Below are positions 21,725 to 30,440 of a DNA stretch of 64,000 bases, one piece after another. The position numbers were made by a program, and so were the translations under genes. Where the stretch lies: assembly GCA_003615045.1 (NCBI GenBank), contig ML014120.1, positions 186,001 to 250,000 on the forward strand, read 5' to 3'. Within the stretch, counting starts at the first letter, position 1. Each line of letters starts with the position of its first letter. The notes under the pieces were generated by a model, which saw only the letters and a list, made by a program, of their open reading frames with translations, was not told the DNA's origin and searched no databases. This DNA comes from Caulochytrium protostelioides. Taxonomy: Eukaryota; Chytridiomycota; Caulochytriomycetes; Caulochytriales; Caulochytriaceae.

Positions 21725-22258
21725 ACGGCGTCGGGCGGCGTCCCCCTGCCGCCGTTCGCGACGGACCCTGTGCACCCGTCCGCCGCCTCGCCACAGGCGG
21801 CGACCCTCGCCTCGACGTGGGAGCCGCAGTTCCTGCCCCCCACGGATCCCCTGCCGGGGCCGGCCGCGCGTCGCCACGCCGCGTTCGGGGGGGCGGTGTC
21901 GATGCCCGCGGCCGCCGCCGCTTCCTCCGCCGCGTGGCATCCGAGTGGCGGCCGATCCGCGAGCGTCGGCGTGTTGTCGCCACACGCGGCCGCGATGGCA
22001 GCGGCCACGGCAGCAGCCGTAGTGCAGGCGGCCAATCAACGGACACTCGGCCGGAGCGGCGGCGCCGACCCGGGTCCGGGGCCCTCCGGGATGGCCACCA
22101 CGGCTAGTCTCGCTGGGAACGCCAACACCACCTCGACGAGTCTCGCGCCGTCGCTGCCGCTGCCGCACTATGGGGCCTCGCCGGGTCCGCCGGCGCGCCT
22201 GGCCCATGCCCGGATGGGCGCCCTTTCTGCCGTTTTTGAAGGGCAGGTGAGCGAATAA
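17468..22258 (+). CDS. PXA and Nexin_C domain protein (sorting-nexin/Mdm1-related)
   Basis: Likely a membrane-contact or endosomal trafficking protein of the Mdm1/SNX13/SNX25 group. The ATG at 17468 gives 1596 residues. Residues about 35-205 form a PXA domain: VDVELTAFLAAALDAYVCTW, HISDDTELIAILVRHFYVL, a central LRRHLKDV, and SIRYIVREALTTQIF. A disordered stretch of about 800 residues follows. A Nexin_C-like region starts near 1040: LVHLLSEILGLGKTQKWLW, then MPVVQALFRPVVNRLIL. It continues after an insertion at about 1277-1335 with LTPDLVHALLGRRAVARAYD and KHLVYVLWDLLLVHTIDEL. I see neither a PX domain nor the RGS domain of SNX13, and no N-terminal membrane hairpin. A hydrophobic patch rich in Trp at about residue 990-1010 (VSAVWWSLVLLF) could contact membrane. 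The C-terminal 250 residues are Pro/Ala-rich. Confidence 0.82.
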
Positions 22259-22516
22259 GCGCCCTTCAACATCCCAACTCACACGCTATCGTTCTCGCGT
22301 TTCTCTTTCTCTCTCTTTGCGGGTATGCTGATATGCTAATGTAATGATATGCGGAGATGCGGATTTGAGTGCTGCAACATGCATAACAGACGTTGGATGC
22401 GATGGGGGATCCAGGATCCCTTCAGCGCCATGGGAGTCACGCGATCCCAGGTTCGGAAACACGAACCGAAGGGGGAGGGCCGAAGCGCGGCGGCGAGCGA
22501 TGCGCAGCAGAGCGCC
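22259..22516. other. Convergent 3' spacer with degenerate TATGC/ATGCGG repeats
   Basis: Non-coding junction between the 3' ends of the PXA-domain and SHMT genes. At 22318-22362 there is a degenerate repeat-like run built on gggtatgc, gatatgc and atgcgg. It is reminiscent of the repeat unit at 6992-7060. Confidence 0.5.
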
Positions 22517-24163
22517 TTACGGGTATGCCATCTCGGCCTCGGTGAACCCGACCGTCGGGTACGCCGCCGCGAAGGCGGCGACGCGCTCACGGAGATCTGC
22601 GATCTGCGGGTACGCGTCGCCCTCGGCACCAAGGGCGGCCATGAAGTCGCGGAGCTTGGGCACGGGCCGGCCATCCTTGGCCGCCGCGGCGCGCAGCTGC
22701 GCATTGATCTCTGCAGCCAGGGTGATGGCCTCGTCGACGAAGGCGGCGACCTGGTCAAAGGCGGCGGCGTCAAAACCGCGCGTGGTCATGGCGGGCGTGC
22801 CCATGCGCACGCCATGGGGCACGAGGGCGTTGGTATCGCCGGGAACGGTGTTCTTGTTGGCGGCGATGTTGACCAGCTCGAGGACGCGCTCGGCACGGGC
22901 GCCGTCGACGCGGCGGCCGGCGGCCGCGAGCGGGCGCAGGTCGAGCAGCACGAGATGGGTGTCGGTGCCGTCGGTCACGAGCTTGTGGCCGCGGGCCTGG
23001 AGGGCGGCGGCGAGCCGCTGCGCATTGTCAAGGACCTGCTGCTGGTAGCGCCGGTACTCGGGCTGCTGGGCCTGCGCGAGTGCGACCGCCAGCGCGGTGA
23101 TGGTATGGTTGTGCGGCCCGCCCTGGTGCCCCGGAAAGACGCTGTGCTGGATGGCGCTCTCGAGTTCGTACTTCACGGGCTCGCCAGTCTTGGGGTGGGT
23201 GGAGCGAACGCCCTTGCGGTAGAAAATCATGGCGCCGCGAGGCCCACGCAGGCTCTTGTGGGTCGTGGTCGTCACGACATCGGCATGCTCGAAGGGCGAC
23301 GGCAGCACGCCGGCGGCGACCATGCCGCTGATGTGCGCCATGTCGGCGAGCAGGTAGGCGCCGCACTGGTCCGCGATCTGGCGCATGCGCGGGTAGTCGT
23401 AGGTGCGGACGTACGCGGAGGAGCCTGCCACGAGGACCTTCGGGCGGAACTGGGCGGCCAGATTAGCGGCCGCGTCATAGTCGATCCGACCGGTGGTCTC
23501 ATCGCAGCGGTATGGCATGGTCTCATAGTACTGCGAGACATACGAGATCTTCTTGGTGGGCGTCTGGTAGCCGTGGCTCAGATGCCCGCCGTGGGGCAGG
23601 TCCAGACCCATGATACGGTCGTGCGGCTTCAGCAGCGCGCCGTAGACGTACAGGTTGGCCGGACTGCCAGACAGCGGCTGCACATTCACGCCCCAGCGGT
23701 CGGCATCCAAGCCGAAAGCGGCTAGCGCGCGCTCCTGGCACAGCCGCTCGGCGGCGTCGATATACCGGTTGCCGCCGTAGTAGCGCGCGCCGGGATACCC
23801 CTCGGAGTACTTGTTCTGCATGACGCTGCCGAGGGCGTCCATGACGGCGCGGCTCGTGCAGTTCTCGCTCGGGATCAGGTTCAGCGAGTAGCGCTGGCGG
23901 TGCTTCTCGCGCTCAATGATCTCGTACAGCGCCGGGTCGACGGTGCGCAGGGGTGCGTTCAGCTGTGCGATGGCTGCTGCCGTCGACTCGGGGATCGGCG
24001 CGGCCGCTGCTGCTGCTGCTGCTGCTGTCGTCGTCGCCACGCCGCGCGGCAGGCCGGCGACGGGTGTCGCGTGGGCGAGTATCGGCCGGGCGAGCGTGCG
24101 GCCCATCGCCGCGGTCTGGCGCATGGCGGCGTGCGGACGCGCGCGAGCAAAGGCGGCGTGCAT
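22517..24163 (-). CDS. SHM1: Serine hydroxymethyltransferase, probably mitochondrial
   Basis: PLP enzyme that interconverts serine plus tetrahydrofolate with glycine plus 5,10-methylene-THF. The ATG at 24163 gives 548 residues. The first about 46 residues ([16 protein letters not shown] onward) are rich in Arg and Ala, lack acidic residues and look like a mitochondrial presequence, so this is the mitochondrial isozyme by inference. The core is complete: [28 protein letters not shown], the PLP-lysine loop [15 protein letters not shown] with Lys303, [13 protein letters not shown], and [13 protein letters not shown]. Length fits (yeast Shm1 490, human SHMT2 504), with extra N-terminal Ala residues. 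An upstream extension of the frame is open but lacks a plausible start. The gene converges on the PXA-domain gene. Confidence 0.97.
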   Translation of the reverse strand: MHAAFARARPHAAMRQTAAMGRTLARPILAHATPVAGLPRGVATTTAAAAAAAAAPIPESTAAAIAQLNAPLRTVDPALYEIIEREKHRQRYSLNLIPSENCTSRAVMDALGSVMQNKYSEGYPGARYYGGNRYIDAAERLCQERALAAFGLDADRWGVNVQPLSGSPANLYVYGALLKPHDRIMGLDLPHGGHLSHGYQTPTKKISYVSQYYETMPYRCDETTGRIDYDAAANLAAQFRPKVLVAGSSAYVRTYDYPRMRQIADQCGAYLLADMAHISGMVAAGVLPSPFEHADVVTTTTHKSLRGPRGAMIFYRKGVRSTHPKTGEPVKYELESAIQHSVFPGHQGGPHNHTITALAVALAQAQQPEYRRYQQQVLDNAQRLAAALQARGHKLVTDGTDTHLVLLDLRPLAAAGRRVDGARAERVLELVNIAANKNTVPGDTNALVPHGVRMGTPAMTTRGFDAAAFDQVAAFVDEAITLAAEINAQLRAAAAKDGRPVPKLRDFMAALGAEGDAYPQIADLRERVAAFAAAYPTVGFTEAEMAYP

Positions 24164-25063
24164 GGTGATGAGAGCGGCAGGAGAAGGTTGGGCGGACAGC
24201 GGCACAGCGACAACACCACAGCGACACACGAGCGATGAGCAGGGGACGCAGAGGATGCAAGGGACGCTGGAGACCGCGTATGCCGCGTGAGCAAGGCGTG
24301 CCCGAGTATTCGTCGGCGTGAGGCGTCTTTTCGGGTGGCCGGTGCAGACCGCCGGCGGCCGTATGACGCGGTGCTGCTGGTGGATTTCAGAGGTATCAGT
24401 TCGCCGAGACATCGGCTGCAGCGAGAGCTGCAGCGAGAGCGCGATGCCGCGACTCCGCCGCGTCCCGTCCGGTCTGCGCTCCCTTCCGGACGCCGTCAAC
24501 CGCCGCGCCGCAGACAGGGGGCCATGGCGGCGGCGGCGGCGTCCCCGGACCCCCGGACCACTCGAGTGTTCGTGTCCCAGGATTGGGGGGTTTGCCCCTG
24601 GAGGCGGCCGGGACCTGCGAGCCTCCCCGCGTCGCCTAGGACCCCACCGATGGCGATTCGAGCTGTCCAGATATCGGCGTCCTCCGACCGAATGACCATA
24701 CCCATACTGTGAACCCCGCCGGAAGGGCAGGCATACCTGTGGCCGACATCCCCTAGCTTTCTCGTGGCCTTGAATGCACCTGCATCCGCTCCATCTGGGA
24801 CCGTCCCCCGTCAACGACGTCGTCGTTTCATATGATGCTTCCTGCAACCGAATGCGGACTCCCTTCATGAGGGAACCCCTGAGGGCCATCACGGAGGGCA
24901 TGGTGTGCGTGTTGAGTCGGGGAGGGGGTAGGCTGGTGTGTGTCCTTTAAAATGAATATTATTTCGCTATCAATTCGCTTTCGCGGGTTCGCTCTTTCGC
25001 CGCATCGCCAGGAGCTTTCCTCGGGGAACCCTCAAGCAGGGTAACGGTGGTGGCTGTGAAAGG
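24164..25063. other. Spacer between SHMT promoter and the secreted orphan gene 3' end
   Basis: No supported gene. The right half becomes AT-richer. At about 24950-24975 there is an A/T-rich element (ttaaaatgaatattatttcg) roughly 100 bases beyond the orphan stop codon on its transcribed strand, a plausible 3'-end region for that gene. The SHMT promoter occupies the left side. Confidence 0.5.
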
Positions 25064-27467
25064 CTATCGACCAGTGCGTCGCGAGGAACGTAATACTTTT
25101 TGCGCGTTGAAACGGCGGAGACCTCCCGGCGGCGCAGACTTGGAGCGGCCGTCCATACGATTCAGATGCCCGGCTCTGATCGCAAAGTAATGCTGCGCAT
25201 TGACGGGCATGATGTGTGCTGCAGGGCCGCCGTGGATGGTCACCCACGCAATCATCGCCGAGGAAAACATCGCCAGCGGCTCCGGGAGCACCGGCTCCCG
25301 GAGTAGTTTCTCCAAGCGCTCCGGGCTTTGGCGACGCATTTCCGCATTCTTCTTCTGCCGCGTGGCGTATTCGATGTGGGCTTGGTCGAGGAGTCCATCT
25401 TGCAGTACGCTGACCTTCTGGGCGAGGCGAGTCCACGCTGTCACCCAGTTGGGCAAGGAGAGAGCTCGCAGAATCATCAAGATCTGTCGAGTCGAATGAC
25501 CAAATTTCTCAGTGATGCTCGTCGCGAAAAGCAAGGTGAGCGCCCACGTGCGGTAGTAGTTGTCCTTTTTGCTTCTCGAATCGTTTTTCTCGGGGGGAAG
25601 GATCAAGCTGTGCGCCTGCTCGACCAGATAGCGCCAAGTGTGTTCAGCCTCGGCGAGCAGCACGGTCAGCAGCTCCATGGCAACGGCTTGAGCATCGTCA
25701 GGCGTGTCCTTGACAAAGCAGTTGCCCAGTGAGGCCGTCATCAGCTGGAATGGAAAGTCGGAGAGCCATAGGGAGTCTTTGATCATATAGTTCAGCGCTT
25801 CATTATCGCAGTCATCCCGCGCATCCGGCGACCAGCTGCCGAGCGAAGGGGTCATGTGCGTGAACTCCATGTACTGCGCCATCCAAGTACGGTGGGCCTC
25901 CATCACGTTGGCCAGGTTCGGCGAAAGGGTATGCCACTCGGTCTCGCTCCGCCGAATCAGTCCATAGCGCCAGAGTCGCGTGTTTTTCGGATAGAAAGAG
26001 CGATCTGCATCCTCGATCAGCGCGAGACTTCGGTCAGGGGTTTCGGCAGCCAGAGCGATAGCCACGTCACTGGGAGCTTTCCAGTAGATATTCTCTTTCA
26101 TGAGCTTGAAACAATTTGTTGTCGGCACGGCACGCTTCGACGCCGATGCCAGGCGACTGGAGTAGATCTTCTCGCAGGCCACAGGGAGGAGGCCGTCTGG
26201 CTTTAAGACCGTCCGGGGCCGCGATTGAGATGGTGACTGGAACATGGCTCGCACGCGCCGGACCTCCTCGTTAAACCAGGACGGCCACAAGTCAGGGTCC
26301 CCCTCAACTCTGATGCGGGCTGCTCTGGCTCGATCCTCATGCCCGATATAGTGTTGGGTCTGGCGTGCATCGTTCGCAAAGGCCACGTTCAACGTGTCAT
26401 CCGCGCCATCCTGATATGGAATCGTCGAGAGTACTTGGATCTTGTTGGTGGGGATCGGGAAGTCCGACCAGCGAGGGTGCGTCGCTACATCCCCGTTCCA
26501 TTCCTTATACTCGTTGAGGGTGGCCGTGGCGCTCTTAGCAAACGCACGGATGCGGTCGAGTTGCCGCAGCCAGACGCCAATCGAATCGATATGGGTGGCC
26601 CACATGAGGGACTCGACATACTGCGGCCAGTCAAGTGTCGCGCCGTACGCCTGCCGGGCGCCGAGAGGAGGCTGACTTTCGGCGACCAGGAGTGTTAATT
26701 GCATCATGATTTCGGTCTGGTACGTGAGCCTGTTGTAGGCGGCCAGTCGTTCCTCGATATGGCTAGGTTTCTGAATCTTTTCATGGTGGAGCATCCGGAC
26801 GCTGTCCAGCACGCGATTGAGCTTGTATCTCATGGCCATCAGGGAGGCGAAGTGGCCGCGACGCCAGTCGTCATCGATTGCTATGGGCCAGCGGACGCGC
26901 TCACGACCCCAGGTCATGGCATAATACAGCTGGGCTATGTCGAGTCCCACGGGCTTACGCAGTTGAAACTGAACCAAACCAGCATGAACATCAAAACATG
27001 CATGTGTTAGGTGAGTCCGTCATCAGAGTTTACGGTGGGACGTGCTTGCTGGACGCCTCAGCGCGGCATGCTTGATGGATGACGCGGAGACTTACCCATC
27101 GACTCAAGTCAGTCTGCCGAAACTTCAGCCGGTTGTTATCGTAAACCTGTTGCGCGGCTATTTCTGCGCTCTCCAACGCGCCTCTCGTCCTGGTCCTCAG
27201 GGATTCATACGCCGGGCCAATCACGCCGAAGGTCTTTGAAATGGCTCTTTTGCTCGTCGTCATGGTGCTCCTCACCGCAGCGGATGACGGCTCTATCAAA
27301 GGCGGAACCGTGACCTTTGGCGTAATCTCTCGAGCCACTTTCTTCGTCGTTGCCATGGTTCTGTCCCTTACGTGATAACCGGTGGGTCCGAATAGGCCGG
27401 CAGAAACGCCGTGGAAAGCGGCGATCCACGTGACGAGCCAGGCCCAGAAAAGCGCCCGACGGGCCAT
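25064..27467 (-). CDS. Two-exon secreted orphan protein, low GC
   Basis: I do not recognise the protein. I join exon 1 (27467-27096) to exon 2 (26968-25064) by an intron of 127 bases at 27095-26969. The donor is GTAAGT, a CTAAC branch site lies at 27010-27006, and the acceptor is TTCAG. Both junctions are phase 0 (Trp-Phe join), and exon 2 has no ATG of its own at its 5' end, which supports splicing. The product has 758 residues. It starts MARRALFWAWLVTWI with a classic signal peptide ending near VSA|GLFG. No other membrane segment stands out, so secretion or lumenal residence is likely. The body is rich in Trp and Tyr and shows no low-complexity runs, unlike its neighbours. Exon 2 is only about 55% GC by eye against about 70% around it. 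A secreted effector or a transferred gene are possibilities only. Confidence 0.72.
26969..27095 (-). other. Spliceosomal intron in the secreted orphan gene
   Basis: On the minus strand the donor is GTAAGT at 27095, a CTAAC branch motif sits 38 bases before the acceptor, and the acceptor CAG ends at 26969. In-frame stops lie inside. Removing 127 bases joins two phase-0 ends. Confidence 0.78.
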
Positions 27468-27495
27468 GGCGAGGAAGCCCGCGAGGAGAGGCAGG

Positions 27496-27570
27496 GAGGT
27501 CAAGCCCACAAGACGGGGCACGGAGGTCAAACCCACGAGGAGGGACGCCGACGTCAAGCCCAGGGGCCGC
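27496..27570. repeat. 27-base tandem repeat, about 2.7 copies
   Basis: Units start at 27496, 27523 and 27550 with a GAGGTCAAGCCCA-like core (gacgtcaagccca in the third). Spacing is exactly 27 bases. It lies just upstream of the signal-peptide ATG of the secreted orphan. In the gene's own frame it would encode a 9-residue repeat (VGLTSxPxL), but no ATG precedes it in frame. Confidence 0.85.
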
Positions 27571-28480
27571 TCTAGAGGAGACCAACGACTAGAAAAGAAG
27601 AGAACAAAGAAAAGGAAACCAACAGATGCGGCCACCTGGTGGTGCGGCCAACATGCGGCAGGATGTGACGAAGGATGAGCGGCTCAGCCCCGCATCCAGG
27701 GCCCCGCCAGACCCCCTCGCTGGAATGCCTGGGACGGGGCATGCCGTCCCGCTGGCACTTTATACGCCGTGGCTAGGTCGCCGAAACAGTCGCGAGGCGC
27801 CATGATCCTCGTCGGCGCTGCATGACGGCGAGATGAGTCGGCACAGTCGATCACGCCGACTACCGACCGCCGGCGCCGCCAGACGCCACGGCGGGCGCGA
27901 CCGGCCCGGAGGACCTGGGATGCAGCGGCAATCAGCAGGACGCCGATCGGTTCGATCTGATGTCGATCATGCGTCAAGTGACAGACATCATCCGCATGCC
28001 CGATCGGGGTTTCTGGTCGCAGACATCAGGTCGTGACCGACGACGACGGCGGCGACCGAGAGCGAGGCGGGCATGCACCGCAGCGGCGGTGGACCTGAGT
28101 CAGCAGTAACGCGAGCGGCGGCGGAGGATGAGGCGTTTTGCGCGGTCACGACGCCTCCTTCGTTCCCGTCCGTCGTCCCGCCCGCGACCGCGCGGCCCAA
28201 GAAACATCGGGGACCCCTGCGCCACACTGGGAGGTCCGCCCCTCCCGAGCGCCGCGCCGCCGGTTGCCGTGCATGACGCGCCTGTCGACCACGCCGGTTG
28301 GCGCAGTAGCTACCACTCCGCGACAACGGTACGCAAGGGAGGAGCAAAGCTAAATATAGCCAAATAGAGCAGGGCGGCCGCCATGGACCGCGGCGATGCG
28401 CCACGTTGTGAAGGCGCTTTCGTCATGCTCTGACGGCGACGCAGGGAAACACGGCCAGGGACGGCTGTTTCGACTTGGTC

Positions 28481-28530
28481 AGGCTATTTCCAGCCATTTC
28501 CGGCCATTTCCGGCCATTACTAGCCATTTT
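28481..28530. repeat. Five copies of a 10-base unit (rGCCATTTCC)
   Basis: Successive 10-base units at 28481, 28491, 28501, 28511 and 28521 read as variants of cggccatttc. One unit corresponds to about one turn of the DNA helix. Non-coding context. Confidence 0.85.
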
Positions 28531-29578
28531 CGAGAATGAGCTCTTAGGACGGCTTCGGCCGCCCCGCTTATTCGATGATGAAAAAGATTAAAGTATCGAG
28601 CCATGACGGGTCTAGTCAGATGGTTTTGTCGAGCGGCCTAGGAGAGCTCACCCACGCGACGGCTTGGCGCTCGTTGGTGTCACCTGACACTGCGTCCCCC
28701 TCTCGCCCTGGCTGCGTCTTTTCGACAACGAGGCCATGCCTCGCGACATGACGCAGCATACTTGCTGCAGAAGGTCGGCGGCGCGGTGGTCGGGCCGGCC
28801 GGCCGGCGTGCAGCGGGTTGCGGATCCTGGGGGGTCCCCGCCGGGGTCCCCGCCGGCCTTCGAGAGAGAGGGCGCCATGAGGCGGGCATCGGCGCGTGGC
28901 CTCGCCGCGCATGCCAGCCTCGCGTTGGATAAGCTCTTGGCTTTGCCGCACTCGAAGCACGTCATTCCTTTTTTCGCGTCCCTACCGCGTTTCTGAGCCA
29001 CCAGACGTCGGGCGCGCTGCGATGCTCCGTGGCAGGTTTCTTGCCGCTTTTCCTTTTTCGTTTTCTGCGAGGTGCCTTCCCCGCTGTCTCCCAATGACGG
29101 AAGCCCACGACAACGGGAAAAGCGGTGGTGGATCGCGTCAATCGGGGGGAGCGTGCGGCAACCCAGTCGCGGTCGCGGATGCGACTGCGACCACGACCCC
29201 GATGATGATGACGACGACGGCGACTTGCAACGTGCCGTCGCGAGGGCCGATGGATCGGGTCCGCGACGTCGTGCCGGACTTGCGCGGCTTCCACGGCGCG
29301 TGGGCGCGGGCTGGACAGACAGCGGCGCCCGCACGAAGCCGCCATCGCCTCGGAGCCCACCCGCCGCCGCGGTGTGCGTGCGATGATGATCCCGCCGGAT
29401 GGCGCCGCCGGCAGCGTCCATCATCGGCGGCATGAGGGGCAGGCGAGGTCGAGGGTCTCCGCCATGCAGCGCGGCGCGGCGCGAGGCGGGCCCCGTCGGA
29501 CCGGCGAGAGCGAGGCGCGTGGGACTATAAGACCAACGCGGATGCGGTCGCGGTCGCCATCGCGGGATGACATAACGC

Positions 29579-29598
29579 GGGGGGTCCACCCCCCGCAG
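29579..29598. repeat. Short perfect inverted repeat
   Basis: gcggggggt and accccccgc flank a 2-base centre, forming a near-perfect 20-base palindrome in the non-coding spacer. No Rho-independent terminator role is expected in a eukaryote. Confidence 0.7.
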
Positions 29599-30440
29599 TC
29601 CATGATGGCGCCACCCATGGCCTTTCCGCAGGGATGCGACAACACAGCGCGCCGTCTCAAGAGCTTCGGTTGTCTTACCCGCGTGGCTCGCATCGGCCTC
29701 ATTGGGTCTCTGATCTCACGCTTCCTCTCCCGTCGCGTCGGCCTGACCCCACACTTCTCTGTTTCATCCTTTCCTGTTTCTACGTCTGCGCGACTGCCGT
29801 TACTGTGATTGATTCGGGATCGTCCTCGCCATCGCTATTGCGATCTTCAAGTTCATTGGATTGATCTTTTTCATTCGTTTTCTTTTTCCACTCGTCATCA
29901 ACGGCAGGGACCCCTGCAGGTTAGCAACGTGCGGTGCATTGCATTCGCCGTTCTTCCCTGCAAATACACCTTTGGTTGAAGCCGTGCGTCGCATACGCGA
30001 GACATAAACGGCAGATACAGAGATCACAGTGTCGTCGGCATCCTCTCCCTCCCTCACCCATACCCGCTTCCCGCCTCACTGCCGGTACCCTTAATCGTGT
30101 CGATTTCATCACAGAAACCGCGCTCCCTCGCCTTGATTGCTGCGTGTGCTGGTCTCGAGCAGATCGTGCCACGCGCTTTTCGTTGGTTTCGACCTCGCTG
30201 GGCTTGCGGTCACCTTGACTCGACGGCGTCGACTCGACGGCCCATCGGCCTGCCTCGCTCATTGACTCGTGCCCCTCTCTGGCACCCACTCTTCTGGGCG
30301 TCTGCCTATCCGCCGGTCACTCTTGTCCTTTATTTTTCCTTCTAGAGCCCGTGCTCTTTCTTTTTCTTGTTGCGCTTCGCTTTGCTCAACACCCCTCTCC
30401 TCCCATCCGACCCCCGACACTCCCGGAGCTGATCGCCACC

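Larger units (their letters stand above)
27468..30440. other. Longest spacer (about 3 kb), no supported gene
   Basis: Separates the divergently transcribed secreted orphan (-) and debranching enzyme (+). The overlapping ORFs on both strands (for example 28648-29589 minus, 28896-29435 plus) are Arg/Pro-rich without motifs. It contains three repeat structures listed separately (27496-27570, 28481-28530, 29579-29598) and a tandem ggggtccccgcc near 28830-28855. From about 29640 to 30440 it becomes pyrimidine-rich and AT-richer, a likely promoter and leader for the debranching enzyme gene. Exons of an unrecognised spliced gene cannot be excluded. Confidence 0.5.

Noticed and set aside
22349-23725. 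Plus-strand ORF of 458 codons
   Set aside because: Antisense to the serine hydroxymethyltransferase gene, whose protein is unmistakable. High GC lowers stop frequency on the opposite strand.
27950-27975. ggttcgatctg resembling a tRNA T-loop
   Set aside because: No matching A-box, anticodon arm or acceptor stem could be folded around it. I found no tRNA in the window.
28648-29589. Minus-strand ORF of 313 codons with a CxxC pair (TCFECGK)
   Set aside because: One CxxC pair is not a zinc finger. The remainder is low-quality Arg/Pro/Ser sequence overlapping other frames.
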